In this document: in pieces, positions 9,943 to 24,569 of the stretch
Layout: each line of letters begins with the position of its first letter
Numbering within the stretch: the first letter of the stretch is position 1
DNA from: Diaphorobacter limosus
GTDB taxonomy: Bacteria > Pseudomonadota > Gammaproteobacteria > Burkholderiales > Burkholderiaceae_C
Length of the DNA stretch: 64,000 bases
Direction: 5' to 3'
NCBI RefSeq assembly: GCF_033100095.1
Contig: NZ_CP136921.1
Location: 838,501 to 902,500, forward strand
Made by a program: the position numbers and the translations under genes
The notes under the pieces: generated by a model
Told to the model about the DNA's origin: nothing
The model's input: only the letters and a program-made list of their open reading frames with translations
The model's database searches: none

Positions 9943-11451
9943 CTACGCCGCAGCCGCGAGCGATTTGTAGACCCCGCAACCAAGATACAAATCCCCCGCG
10001 CGCCGCACAAAGGACATCTTGGTTTGAACCGTGCCCGTTGTCGGGTGCGTGATGTCGTATTCCACCCAACCCGGTGCCCGCTCGGCCTGAGTCACGATGG
10101 CGTGCAGCAGCTGTTCGCCCGCAACCCCAGGGATGTCCTGTACGCAGCTGCCAACCTTAGCGGGGTTACCGCCAAATGCTCGGTAGGTTCCGGCGGCATC
10201 CAGGGCAAACACATACATGTCGCGGTCATGGTAGGGCTGCGCAGGATCGCTCACGGTGCGCAGAAAGGCCTCGCGCGAATAGCCACCGTGCAGCGCTGCC
10301 GCTCGTTCGACCAAGGCCACTGCTTCATCGGCCGTACCCTGCTGCAGGCGGAAATTCCGCACGGCCTGTGACAGGGTGTGGGCACGACTTTCCAGTGCCT
10401 GGGCTTGATGCAGGGCATTGCCCGCCATGGACGCGTTGCGCTGGGTGATTTGGTCAAGCTGCTGCACCGCCGCGCTGATTTCTTGCAGACCGGTCTGCTG
10501 TTCGGTCACCGAATGCGAAATATCACTCACATGGCTCGCCACGCCACGAATGCCGTTCGCCATGGAAGCAATACCGTCGCCGGAGCTGCGAATCAGGCCG
10601 GCACTGCTCTCGACCTGTTGTACCGAGGTGCTGATCAGTCCGCGGATCTCGCGTGCCGCCTCGGCGGACCGACGCGCAAGCATGCGTACCTCGGCCGCCA
10701 CGACGGCAAACCCTCGGCCCTGTTCCCCTGCCCGGGCGGCTTCGACGGCCGCATTGAGGGCCAGGATATTGGTCTGAAAGGCAATGCTGTCGATCACCTG
10801 AATGATCTCGCCCATGCGACGGGCATCATTCTGAATACCCTGAACCGAATCCACGGCACGCGCCATGGCCTGCGTGCCGGCCTCGGCCATGGTGCGCAGC
10901 TCAATGGCATGTTGATCCGCCACGCCCGCGGTCTGTGCGTTGCCATTCACTGCAGAGGACAGCTGGGCCACGCTGGCAACCGTCTGCTGCAGGCTTGCCG
11001 CCTGCTGCTCGGTGCGGCCTGCGAGCTCCAGGTTGTCCGACGCCAGGGTCTGCCCCGCATGCGCGACCAAGGCGGCGTTGCTGCGTATGTCGGCCACCAT
11101 GGCGGACAACGTGAGCACCATGCGATCGAGTTGCAAGCCCATGTGCGCCAGTTCATCCGCACCCTTCAGCTGCACGCGCGCGCACAGATCGCCATGTGCC
11201 GCCCGATGCATTGACATGCTCAACTGCCGCATGTCCTGGATCACGCTGATCCGCAAGGCGACTGCCAGATACACGACCGCCAACACAGCCAAGCCGGACA
11301 CCCACCAGTGCACCTGCGAACCCAGCCCCTGCACGCCTGCAACAAGCATTTGCGCCAGCACGGCGACACCAGCCAGCAGGGCCAATTTGGCGCTAAAGCG
11401 CAGACGACGCATCAGCCAGATGCCTGGTCGCAGAATGAACAAATCTGCCAT
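9943..11451 (-). CDS. Methyl-accepting chemotaxis protein with C-terminal Cache-like domain
   Basis: The 502-residue chemoreceptor has two adjacent N-terminal membrane helices (about 22-42 and 50-68), a HAMP-like region, and a complete signalling hairpin whose tip reads [20 protein letters not shown] followed by [18 protein letters not shown]. After the signalling domain comes a roughly 120-residue segment with [20 protein letters not shown], then GWVEYDI and [18 protein letters not shown], which resembles a single Cache (sCache_2) sensor. Placed there it would be cytoplasmic, unlike the usual periplasmic position. There is no C-terminal CheR/CheB tether pentapeptide. It converges on rnfB with 7 bp between stops. 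The start is ATG 11449-11451. Confidence 0.9.
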   Translation of the reverse strand: MADLFILRPGIWLMRRLRFSAKLALLAGVAVLAQMLVAGVQGLGSQVHWWVSGLAVLAVVYLAVALRISVIQDMRQLSMSMHRAAHGDLCARVQLKGADELAHMGLQLDRMVLTLSAMVADIRSNAALVAHAGQTLASDNLELAGRTEQQAASLQQTVASVAQLSSAVNGNAQTAGVADQHAIELRTMAEAGTQAMARAVDSVQGIQNDARRMGEIIQVIDSIAFQTNILALNAAVEAARAGEQGRGFAVVAAEVRMLARRSAEAAREIRGLISTSVQQVESSAGLIRSSGDGIASMANGIRGVASHVSDISHSVTEQQTGLQEISAAVQQLDQITQRNASMAGNALHQAQALESRAHTLSQAVRNFRLQQGTADEAVALVERAAALHGGYSREAFLRTVSDPAQPYHDRDMYVFALDAAGTYRAFGGNPAKVGSCVQDIPGVAGEQLLHAIVTQAERAPGWVEYDITHPTTGTVQTKMSFVRRAGDLYLGCGVYKSLAAAA

Positions 11452-11487
11452 CGTCTCGAACTCCCTCGCAATTCAGAGCGCCATATG

Positions 11488-11515
11488 ATTATGATTCCGA
11501 TGGTAACAATGTAAA
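11488..11515 (-). promoter_or_regulatory. Candidate sigma-70 promoter for the chemoreceptor gene
   Basis: On the minus strand TTTACA (11515-11510) and CATAAT (11493-11488) are separated by 16 nt, 37 nt before the start codon. No sigma-28 (FliA) motif is evident. Confidence 0.45.
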
Positions 11516-11613
11516 CACATTCAATCAATGCAGAAATCGAGGCTAAGGCCGACTCGGTCAAGGCACCCGAGTACGCTCCAAGACATTGCTGGCCATCCTT
11601 GATAATCGGCACC

Positions 11614-12816
11614 ATGAACCCCCTGCTCTCCCGACTGCAGCCCTACCCATTCGAGCGGCTGCGACAGCTTTTCGCGGGGGTTACCCCGTCTGCGCAGCAC
11701 AGTGCCATCAGCCTGGGCATTGGCGAGCCGCGCCACGCCACACCGCGTTTCATCCAGGAAGCGCTTGCCGCCAACCTGGCGGGCCTGGCCAGCTACCCAT
11801 CAACCTTGGGCGAGCCGCGCTTGCGCGAGGCCTGCGCGGCCTGGATGCAACGCCGCTATGGCATTGCCGTGGATGCGGCTACACAGCTGCTGCCCGTCAA
11901 CGGCTCGCGTGAGGCCTTATTCGCGTTCACACAAACGGTGGTCGATGCCTCGCGGCCCGGTGCCACCGTGGTCTGCCCCAATCCGTTCTATCAAATCTAC
12001 GAAGGTGCCACCCTGCTGGCCGGCGCCAACCCGCATTTCGCCCCCAGTGACCCGGCGCGCAACTTTGCCGTTGACTGGGACAGCGTGCCCGATGCCGTGT
12101 GGCAGCGAACGCAGCTGCTGTTCGTGTGCTCTCCCGGCAACCCCACGGGCGCCGTGATGCCCTTGGCCGAGTGGGAGAAGCTGTTTGCGCTCAGCGACCG
12201 CCATGGCTTCGTGATTGCCTCTGATGAGTGCTACAGCGAAATTTACTTTCGCGACGAGCCCCCTTTGGGTGGCCTGGAGGCTGCGGCCAAACTGGGGCGC
12301 GACGATTACCGCAACCTGATCGCCTTCACCAGCCTGTCCAAGCGCAGCAACGTGCCCGGCCTGCGCAGCGGCTTTGTCGCCGGCGACGCCACGCTCATCA
12401 AGGCCTTTTTGCTCTACCGCACCTACCACGGCAGCGCCATGGGCCTGGCGGTGCAGGCGGCCAGCATAGCCGCATGGAACGACGAGGCCCATGTGGAGGA
12501 CAACCGCGCCCTGTACCGTGCCAAGTTTGCCCAGGTCACGCCGCTGCTGGACCAGGCCATGCAGGTCAGCCTGCCCGACGCCGGCTTCTACCTCTGGGCC
12601 CAGGTTCCCGAGGCGCTGGGCATGAGCGATACCGACTTCGCCCGCCAACTGCTGGCTCAATACAATGTGACGGTGCTGCCGGGCAGCTACCTGGCGCGCG
12701 AGACGGATGGCATCAATCCTGGCGCCCAGCGCGTGCGCATGGCCCTGGTGGCCGAGGCCGACGAGTGCCTGCAGGCCGCCCAGCGCATCGTGCAATTCAT
12801 CCGCTCCCATACCTGA
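11614..12816 (+). CDS. dapC: N-succinyldiaminopimelate aminotransferase DapC
   Basis: The 400-residue class I PLP aminotransferase converts N-succinyl-2-amino-6-ketopimelate to N-succinyl-LL-diaminopimelate in lysine/peptidoglycan precursor synthesis. Motifs are [12 protein letters not shown] near the N-terminus, [20 protein letters not shown], the aspartate in [11 protein letters not shown], and the Schiff-base lysine K243 in [12 protein letters not shown]; an arginine in RVRMAL near the end binds the carboxylate. The start is ATG 11614-11616 ([19 protein letters not shown]); an upstream in-frame codon at 11599 is less likely. It is followed 8 nt later by dapD, so the assignment as DapC rather than a generic aminotransferase is well supported. 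Confidence 0.95.
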   Translation: MNPLLSRLQPYPFERLRQLFAGVTPSAQHSAISLGIGEPRHATPRFIQEALAANLAGLASYPSTLGEPRLREACAAWMQRRYGIAVDAATQLLPVNGSREALFAFTQTVVDASRPGATVVCPNPFYQIYEGATLLAGANPHFAPSDPARNFAVDWDSVPDAVWQRTQLLFVCSPGNPTGAVMPLAEWEKLFALSDRHGFVIASDECYSEIYFRDEPPLGGLEAAAKLGRDDYRNLIAFTSLSKRSNVPGLRSGFVAGDATLIKAFLLYRTYHGSAMGLAVQAASIAAWNDEAHVEDNRALYRAKFAQVTPLLDQAMQVSLPDAGFYLWAQVPEALGMSDTDFARQLLAQYNVTVLPGSYLARETDGINPGAQRVRMALVAEADECLQAAQRIVQFIRSHT

Positions 12817-12824
12817 TTCCTTTC

Positions 12825-19076
<6,252 letters not shown>

Positions 19077-19256
19077 CGGCGGCCTGCCCGGATAACACAC
19101 GGAAGAAATTGCCCGTTAGCGCTTTTGCAGCATGGATTTATAGCTCTTGTATCGAGAGCAAAAACAGGTGCTATCCAGGGGTTGCACTTTCTTTCCACTC
19201 GCTGTCAACGCTGCGCCCGGGGTTCGCGTTGTGGTTACATCAAAGGAGTTTTTCCC

Positions 19257-19331
19257 ATGACCATGACTGCAATGCTCTCTGCCTGGCCCGAAGACGAACG
19301 CGATCGCAAGCGCGCGCCAACCCGCCTGTAA
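19257..19331 (+). CDS. Candidate 24-residue small protein
   Basis: The ATG at 19257 is preceded at 8 nt by AAAGGAG (19242-19248), the best Shine-Dalgarno match in the region. The peptide begins MTMTAMLSAWPEDER and ends RKRAPTRL, with a hydrophobic start and a strongly charged, arginine-rich end. The TAA is followed by about 125 nt rich in hairpins and a strong terminator, so the message would be about 250-300 nt. No downstream gene lies on this strand, which argues against a simple leader peptide. I do not recognise the family. Expression is unproven. Confidence 0.45.
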   Translation: MTMTAMLSAWPEDERDRKRAPTRL

Positions 19332-19457
19332 GGGCATCCTGCGGCCTTGCGAGGCCCTGATTTCGGGAGTTGACAGGCTCCCCCTGTACGCCAGTCCTGC
19401 GTGGGCGGCGCGGCCCACCGGGTTCAAGTCGAAGTGCGGTAGTGCACCAGTGGCCCG
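19332..19457 (+). ncRNA. Candidate structured RNA (3' part of small transcript)
   Basis: Successive potential hairpins are GGGAG/CTCCC (19365-19369 with 19378-19382) and GTGGGC/GCCCAC (19401-19406 with 19413-19418, loop GGCGCG), with further GGCC/GGCC and GTGC/GCAC pairings on either side. The segment is bounded by the small ORF stop and the terminator at 19458-19493. It matches no RNA family I know. Confidence 0.35.
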
Positions 19458-19493
19458 AAAAAAAAGGAACGTCTGGTGACGTTCCTTTTTTTT
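19458..19493. terminator. Symmetrical bidirectional rho-independent terminator
   Basis: A run of eight A, stem GGAACGTC, loop TGGT, stem GACGTTCC and a run of eight T. It is a perfect 8-bp stem with a U-tract in both directions, ending the small plus-strand transcript and the phaCAB message from the minus strand. Confidence 0.9.
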
Positions 19494-19499
19494 ATGGCC

Positions 19500-19526
19500 C
19501 ATTCCCGGCAGCAGTTGCCGGGAATG
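19500..19526 (-). other. Perfect 11-bp hairpin in the phaB 3' untranslated region
   Basis: CATTCCCGGCA (19500-19510) pairs with TGCCGGGAATG (19516-19526) around a 5-nt loop. It lies 13 nt after the phaB stop and has no T-tract, so it is probably an mRNA 3'-stabilising hairpin ahead of the true terminator rather than a terminator itself. Confidence 0.6.
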
Positions 19527-19538
19527 CTCTTCACTGTA

Positions 19539-20276
19539 TCAGCGCATGTGTAGGCCACCGTTGACGGAGAACTCTGCGCCAGTGGCGTAGCCACCCTCGT
19601 CAGAGGCCAGCCAGGCGACGATGGAGGCAATTTCGCTGGGCTCGCCCAGGCGCTTGACGGGGACGGTGCCGACAATCTTCTCCAGCACATCGGGGCGAAT
19701 CGCCTTGACCATGTCGGTACCGATATAGCCCGGCGCCACGGTATTCACCGTTACGCCCTTGGAGGCCAGTTCCTGCGCCAGCGCCATGGAGAAGCCGTGC
19801 ATGCCGGCCTTGGCGGCCGAGTAGTTGGTCTGGCCGGCCTGGCCCTTTTCCCCATTGACCGAGCTGATGTTGACGATGCGCCCCCAGCCCTTTTCCACCA
19901 TGTCGGCAACAACCTGCTTGGTCACGTTGAACATGCTGTTGAGGTTGGTTTCGATGACGGCGTCCCAGTCCTCGCGCGTCATCTTCACGAACATGCGGTC
20001 GCGCGTGATGCCGGCGTTGTTCACCAGCACATCGATGCTGCCATGCTCGGCCTTGGCCTTGGCGAAGGCCTCCACCGTGGAATCCCAGTCACCCACATTG
20101 CCTGCAGAGGCGTAGAAGGTGTAGCCCAGGGCCTTCTGCTCGGCCAGCCACTTGGCGTAGTCGCGCGTGGGGCCGCAGCCAGCGATGACCTTCAAGCCTT
20201 CCTTGTGCAGGCGTTGGCAAATGGCCGTGCCGATTCCACCCATGCCTCCGGTGACGTATGCGACTTTCTGACTCAT
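19539..20276 (-). CDS. phaB: Acetoacetyl-CoA reductase PhaB
   Basis: The 245-residue short-chain dehydrogenase reduces acetoacetyl-CoA to (R)-3-hydroxybutyryl-CoA with NADPH. It shows the TGGMGGIG cofactor motif at 9-16, NNAG at 86-89, the catalytic serine in NISSVNG (138/139) and the Y152-x3-K156 pair in TNYSAAKAG. GYIGTDMVKAIRPDV and GAEFSVNGGLHM are typical of PhaB. The start is ATG 20274-20276. It is the third gene of the phaC-phaA-phaB set, 143 bp after phaA, and ends just before two hairpins including a strong terminator. Confidence 0.96.
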   Translation of the reverse strand: MSQKVAYVTGGMGGIGTAICQRLHKEGLKVIAGCGPTRDYAKWLAEQKALGYTFYASAGNVGDWDSTVEAFAKAKAEHGSIDVLVNNAGITRDRMFVKMTREDWDAVIETNLNSMFNVTKQVVADMVEKGWGRIVNISSVNGEKGQAGQTNYSAAKAGMHGFSMALAQELASKGVTVNTVAPGYIGTDMVKAIRPDVLEKIVGTVPVKRLGEPSEIASIVAWLASDEGGYATGAEFSVNGGLHMR

Positions 20277-20419
20277 TGTGTGCTCCTTGTGTGGTGGAAA
20301 AATCCGTAAACACTCTACCCAAGATCCTGATCTGTGCGATCAAGGTAAACACGGGCCTTGGCCATTGTCTCGCAGGCGACTGACTCGACTATGACGCGAA
20401 GGCCCGAATCTCTGACGGC

Positions 20420-21598
20420 TTAGCGCTCCAGCGCCAGCGACACGCCCATGCCGCCGCCAATGCACAGCGCAGCCAGGCCCTTCCTGGCGTCGCGGCGCTG
20501 CATCTCGTGCAGCAGCGTCACCAGCACGCGGCAGCCCGAGGCGCCGATGGGGTGACCGATGGCAATCGCCCCGCCGTTGACGTTGACACGCGCCGGGTCG
20601 ATGGCCAGCTCCTTGTTGACGGCGCAGGCCTGGGCGGCGAAGGCTTCGTTGAGCTCGAACAGGTCGACATCGGCGGCGTTCCAGCCGGCGCGGGCCAGTG
20701 CCTTGCGCGATGCCGGCACCGGGCCCATGCCCATGGTGGCCGGATCCAGGCCGGAGGTGCCGTAGGCGGCGATGCGCGCCAGGGGCTTGAGGCCCAGGGC
20801 CGCCGCCTTCTTGGCGCTCATCACCACCACGGCGGCAGCGCCGTCGTTGATGCCCGAGGCATTGCCGGCCGTCACCGACCCGGCCTTGTCAAACGCCGGG
20901 CGCAGACCGGCCAGGGCTTCGGCATTGGTCTTGCGGTTCAGGTATTCGTCGGCATTGAACAGAATTGGGTCGCCCTTTTTCTGCGCCAGCGAGACGCCGA
21001 CGATTTCGTCGGCAAAGCGGCCGGCGTCCTGGGCCGCGGCGGCCTTTTGCTGGCTGGCCAGGGCCAGCGCATCCTGCATCTCGCGCGTGATGCCGTAGGC
21101 CTTGGCCACGTTCTCGGCGGTGATGCCCATGTGGTACTGGTTGTACACGTCCCACAGGCCGTCCACGATCATGGTGTCCACCATTTTCCAGTCGCCCATG
21201 CGCTGGCCGTCGCGCGAGCCATTCAGCACATGGGGCGACAGGCTCATGTTCTCCTGGCCGCCGGCGACGACGATTTCGCTGTCGCCCGTGGCCACGGCCT
21301 GGGCCGCCAACATGACGGCCTTCAGGCCCGAGCCGCAGACGGCGTTGATGGTCAGGGCCGGGGTTTCCTTGGCGACGCCGGCCTTCATCAGCGCCTGGCG
21401 CGCCGGGTTCTGGCCGCAGCCGGCCGCCAGCACCTGGCCCATGATGACCTCGCCCACCTGATCCAGCCCCACCTTGGCGCGTGCCAGGGCCTCCTTGATG
21501 ACGATGGCGCCAAGATCCGTGGCCGCGGTCTTGGCGAGTGTGCCGCCAAACTTGCCCACGGGGGTGCGTACGGCGGAAACGATGACGATGTCTTCCAT
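20420..21598 (-). CDS. phaA: Acetyl-CoA acetyltransferase (beta-ketothiolase) PhaA
   Basis: The 392-residue thiolase condenses two acetyl-CoA to acetoacetyl-CoA, the first step of PHB synthesis. Active-site residues are C88 in [12 protein letters not shown]349 in [12 protein letters not shown] and C379 in ALCIGGGMG. It starts [19 protein letters not shown] and has the NEAFAAQ loop ([10 protein letters not shown]). It lies downstream of phaC in the same orientation with a 57-bp gap, in the standard Burkholderiales gene order. Length matches the biosynthetic thiolases. Confidence 0.96.
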   Translation of the reverse strand: MEDIVIVSAVRTPVGKFGGTLAKTAATDLGAIVIKEALARAKVGLDQVGEVIMGQVLAAGCGQNPARQALMKAGVAKETPALTINAVCGSGLKAVMLAAQAVATGDSEIVVAGGQENMSLSPHVLNGSRDGQRMGDWKMVDTMIVDGLWDVYNQYHMGITAENVAKAYGITREMQDALALASQQKAAAAQDAGRFADEIVGVSLAQKKGDPILFNADEYLNRKTNAEALAGLRPAFDKAGSVTAGNASGINDGAAAVVVMSAKKAAALGLKPLARIAAYGTSGLDPATMGMGPVPASRKALARAGWNAADVDLFELNEAFAAQACAVNKELAIDPARVNVNGGAIAIGHPIGASGCRVLVTLLHEMQRRDARKGLAALCIGGGMGVSLALER

Positions 21599-21655
21599 GT
21601 GAGTCCTCTCTGAAGTAATGCCCGGCAGCGCCTTGCGCCGGGCGGATGAATCCTA

Positions 21656-23365
21656 TCAGGCCTTTTGCTTGACGTAACGCCCCGGTGCGGGCTCGATGGC
21701 CTTGAATTCGGGCGCCCTGCCGTAATCCTTGGGGGCGGCGATCTGCTTGCCGGCATGGCCCTTGAGCCATTCGCTCCAGTCATCCCACCAGCTGCCGGGC
21801 AGCTCATCGGCCCCGGCCAGCCAGCCTTGCAGCGTGGCGGGCAGCTTGCCGTCCTCGCGCACCCAGTGGCTGCGCTTGTTCTTGGCCGGGGGGTTGATCA
21901 CGCCGGCGATATGGCCCGAGGCGCCCATGACGAAGCGCTTCTTGCCCGGCAGCACCTGGGTGGATGCGTAGGCGGCATCGGCCGGCACGATATGGTCTTC
22001 ACGCGAGCCGTAGATGTAGACCGGCAGCTTGACCTGGCGCAGATCCAGCTGTTCGCCGCACACCGTGAGGGCGCCGGGCTCGATGAGCTTGTTCTCCAGG
22101 TAGAAGTTGCGCAGATACCAGGCGTAGTACGGCCCGGGCAGGTTGGTGCTGTCGCTGTTCCAGTACAGCAGGTCGAACGGAGGCGGCGTCTCGCCCTTGA
22201 GGTAGTTGCCGACGACGTAGTTCCAGACCAGCTCGTTGGGGCGCAGGAAGCTGAAGGTGGAGGCCAGATCCTGCCCCTTCATGAGGCCGCCCTGTCCCAT
22301 TTGCATCTCGCGCATGCGCACGAAGTTTTCGTCGATGAAAACGTCGAGGATGCCGGTGTCGGCAAAGTTGATCAGCGTGGTGAGGAAGGTGGCGCTGGCC
22401 ACCACATCCTGGCCGCGCGCGGCCAGCACTGCCAGGGCGTTGGTGAGCATGGTGCCGCCCACGCAAAAGCCCAGAGCGTTGATCTTTTCGACGCCGGAGA
22501 TTTCCTGCGTCTTGGCGATGGCGGTGAGCACCGCCTGCTCGATGTAATCGTCCCAGGTCTTGTGGCCCAGCGACTCATCGGGGTTGCGCCAGCTGATCAC
22601 AAAGGTGCGGTGGCCCTGCGATACGGCGTAGCGGATGACCGAGTTCTCGGGCTGCAGATCCAGGATGTAGTACTTGTTGATGCAGGGCGGCACCATGAGG
22701 AAGGGGCGCTCGTACACCTTGGCCGTGAGCGGCTTGTATTCGAGGAGCTGGAACAGCTCGTTCTCGAACACCACGGCGCCTTCGGTCGTGGCCACGTTGC
22801 GGCCGACCTCGAAGCGGCTCTCGTCGGTCATGGAGATATGGCCCTGGCGCATGTCGTGCAGCAGGTTGGCCACGCCCTTGGCGATGCTCTCGCCGTGGGT
22901 TTCTATCGCCTTCTTCTGCGCGTCGGCATTGAAGGCCAGGAAGTTGCTGGGCGACATCGCGGCCAGCCATTGCTCGACGCCGAAGCGGATGCGTGCGCGG
23001 GTCTTTTCGTCGGCCTCCACGGCATCCACCATGCCCATCAGGGCGCGCGCCTGCATCTGGTAGGCCGTGACCGAATACACCGACAGCGGGTTCTGTGCCC
23101 AGTTCTCACCGGCAAAGCGCCTGTCGCCGGTCTTGGGCATTTGCGGCAGCATGCCCTGGCCCCACAGCGCGCGCATGTCCTGCAGGTACTGCTGCTGCAG
23201 CTCCAGCAACTTGTCGCCGGCAAAGTTCACCGGCGTGCTCGGTGGCATGGCCATGGCCTTGTTCAGCTCCCCCGGCTGCATGGCCTGCAGCATGTTGCCC
23301 CAGCTCTGGCTGAGCATTTGCTGAAATTGCTGGACACTTTCGGCCCATGCGGCGTCGTTGCTCAT
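21656..23365 (-). CDS. phaC: Class I poly(3-hydroxyalkanoate) synthase PhaC
   Basis: The 569-residue polymerase links (R)-3-hydroxyacyl-CoA into polyester at the granule surface. The alpha/beta-hydrolase core has the modified lipase box with C301 (LGFCVGGTML), D457 in YGSREDHIVP and H485 in GASGHIAGVINPP. The N-terminal domain (about 190 residues) and NPDESLGHKTWDDYIEQAV are typical of class I enzymes. The start is the ATG at 23363-23365 with GGAGACC upstream; a longer frame to 23398 is less likely. It is first in the phaCAB operon and has a good promoter candidate about 130 nt upstream. Confidence 0.96.
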   Translation of the reverse strand: MSNDAAWAESVQQFQQMLSQSWGNMLQAMQPGELNKAMAMPPSTPVNFAGDKLLELQQQYLQDMRALWGQGMLPQMPKTGDRRFAGENWAQNPLSVYSVTAYQMQARALMGMVDAVEADEKTRARIRFGVEQWLAAMSPSNFLAFNADAQKKAIETHGESIAKGVANLLHDMRQGHISMTDESRFEVGRNVATTEGAVVFENELFQLLEYKPLTAKVYERPFLMVPPCINKYYILDLQPENSVIRYAVSQGHRTFVISWRNPDESLGHKTWDDYIEQAVLTAIAKTQEISGVEKINALGFCVGGTMLTNALAVLAARGQDVVASATFLTTLINFADTGILDVFIDENFVRMREMQMGQGGLMKGQDLASTFSFLRPNELVWNYVVGNYLKGETPPPFDLLYWNSDSTNLPGPYYAWYLRNFYLENKLIEPGALTVCGEQLDLRQVKLPVYIYGSREDHIVPADAAYASTQVLPGKKRFVMGASGHIAGVINPPAKNKRSHWVREDGKLPATLQGWLAGADELPGSWWDDWSEWLKGHAGKQIAAPKDYGRAPEFKAIEPAPGRYVKQKA

Positions 23366-23492
23366 ACGGTCTCCATGAATATGCCCGGAAGCAGGCACAG
23401 GTGGTCATTGTTGCCGAGCAGTCCCCGGCCACACAAGAGTCCTCAGCAGTGCTACAGGGTTTTGCATGCGCGTGGCAGCGACGTGGCAGTTC

Positions 23493-23522
23493 ACAATAGG
23501 GGGCTATTTTGCTTGAAGTCAA
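23493..23522 (-). promoter_or_regulatory. Candidate sigma-70 promoter of phaCAB
   Basis: On the minus strand TTGACT (23522-23517) and TATTGT (23498-23493) have an 18-nt spacer. They lie 128 nt upstream of the phaC start, giving a leader of about 120 nt. The -35 element nearly touches the start of the divergent membrane-protein gene at 23525. Confidence 0.5.
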
Positions 23523-23524
23523 TC

Positions 23525-23809
23525 ATGTATTTGGTGTTAATAGCCTGGCTTTATGTAACCGTGATGATGGCGGTGGCCGAGGCAACGTCGGCCCAGGGCA
23601 CGCTGCTGGGCGCGGGCATCACCTTTGTGCTCTATGGCCTGCTGCCTATCGCCATCGTGGGCTACATCCTGGGCACGCCCGCGCGCAAACGCGCCATTCG
23701 CGCGCGCGAGCAGGCCCTGGCCGCATCAGCCGCTGATCCAGATGCAGGCAGCCATGCGCCCGCTGGTGCCCAGGACGGGGCTGTCGCGCCGGTGCGAAAA
23801 GAACCGTGA
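23525..23809 (+). CDS. Small two-helix membrane protein, unknown function
   Basis: The 94-residue protein starts at ATG 23525. It has two predicted membrane segments (about 3-16 with MYLVLIAWLYVTVMM, and about 28-48 with GITFVLYGLLPIAIVGYIL), then a basic stretch TPARKRAIRAREQ and an Ala/Asp-rich tail. It is divergent from phaC, and its last 84 bp overlap the 3' end of pgeF on the other strand. No catalytic motif is visible. Similar short membrane proteins are common beside pgeF in this group as far as I recall, but no function is known to me. Confidence 0.6.
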   Translation: MYLVLIAWLYVTVMMAVAEATSAQGTLLGAGITFVLYGLLPIAIVGYILGTPARKRAIRAREQALAASAADPDAGSHAPAGAQDGAVAPVRKEP

Positions 23810-24565
23810 CGGGTTGGCCACCGTGCACCAGGCCGGGCTGCTGTCGTTGCCATGGATCGCATCCACGCCCATGGCGCGCAGGCGCTGGCGCGCCAGGCCT
23901 GCCAGGTCGGCCAGCAGCTTGCCGGCCCGGCCATGGGGCTTGAAGCAGGCAGCGGCCCGCAGGTCATGGGCGCAAAAGGCCTCGCGCACCTCGGGGCCGA
24001 CCTCGAAGGCCTGCGGGCCTATGCAGGGTCCCATCCAGGCCAGCAATTCCTGTGGCGCCTGATGAGCTATATTTGTTGTAGCTTGATGCGCTTTATCAAC
24101 AAGGCTTTCAGCCTGAAATGACTGTACGGCTGCCTCCAGCACACCGGCGGCCAGCCCGCGCCAGCCGGCATGGGCAGCGGCCACCTGCGTGCCGGCGCGG
24201 TTGGTGAACAGCACGGGCAGGCAGTCCGCGGCCATGACGGTGCAGGCCACGCCCGGCACCCGTGTGGCGCAGGCATCGGCATCGCCGCCGTCGGGCGTGT
24301 CGGCCTGCAGGGCCGCCAGCGCCGTGCCATGCACCTGGCGCAGATACACCGGGCGCACCGGCTGGCCGCGCGCGCTGACAGCCGCCTGCAATGCCGCCCA
24401 GTTGGCGGCCACGGCCTCGGGCGCGTCGCCTACGTAGCGGCCCAGGTTGAAGCTGTCCCAGGGCGGCGCGCTCACGCCGCCATTGCGCGTGGTGCACAGC
24501 GCATGCACATGGGCCGGGGCGGGCCAGTCGGGTTGCAGCCAGTCGTGGGGAATGCGGTGCGTCAT
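23726..24565 (-). CDS. pgeF: Peptidoglycan editing factor PgeF (laccase-domain, YfiH family)
   Basis: The 279-residue cytoplasmic enzyme of the multicopper-oxidase-like YfiH family removes wrongly incorporated residues from muropeptide precursors in E. coli. Family motifs are RQVHG, MAADCLPVLF (metal-ligand Cys), AAAHAGWRGLAAGVLEA (His) and GPCIGPQAFEVG. The start used is ATG 24563-24565, 4 nt after the isomerase stop; an in-frame ATG at 24580 would overlap that gene. Between GVLEAAV and ELLAWMGP there are roughly 14-16 residues more than usual (ESLVDKAHQATTNIAHQ), encoded by a dispersed AT-rich repeat at 24069-24121. The C-terminus overlaps a small plus-strand gene. Confidence 0.9.
   Translation of the reverse strand: MTHRIPHDWLQPDWPAPAHVHALCTTRNGGVSAPPWDSFNLGRYVGDAPEAVAANWAALQAAVSARGQPVRPVYLRQVHGTALAALQADTPDGGDADACATRVPGVACTVMAADCLPVLFTNRAGTQVAAAHAGWRGLAAGVLEAAVQSFQAESLVDKAHQATTNIAHQAPQELLAWMGPCIGPQAFEVGPEVREAFCAHDLRAAACFKPHGRAGKLLADLAGLARQRLRAMGVDAIHGNDSSPAWCTVANPSRFFSHRRDSPVLGTSGRMAACIWISG
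24069..24121 (+). repeat. AT-rich palindromic repeat inside pgeF
   Basis: TTTGTTGTAGCT, then TGATGCGCTTTATC, AACAAGGCTTTCAGCC and TGAAATGAC match the repeat family. It is antisense to pgeF and encodes an insertion in an otherwise conserved loop. Base composition is clearly more AT-rich than the gene around it. Confidence 0.75.
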
Positions 24566-24569
24566 GGCA

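Larger units (their letters stand above)
19077..19538. other. 462-bp intergenic region with candidate small transcription unit
   Basis: Between the ABC-F gene and phaB (opposite strand) there is no long gene. It contains a probable degenerate copy of the AT-rich repeat (about 19108-19160, with AAAAGCGCTAACGGGC on the minus strand), a 24-codon ORF with a strong ribosome-binding site, a run of hairpins, a symmetrical terminator and a second hairpin. Details are in the following entries. Confidence 0.7.

Noticed and set aside
19257..19266. ATGACCATGA resembling the start of lacZ alpha (vector contamination)
   Set aside because: Similarity ends after about 10 bases and the rest of the sequence is unlike any cloning vector; GC content and codons fit the chromosome.
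19421..19430. GGTTCAAGTC resembling a tRNA T-loop
   Set aside because: The flanking bases do not form a T-stem, and no D-arm, anticodon arm or acceptor stem can be built around it.
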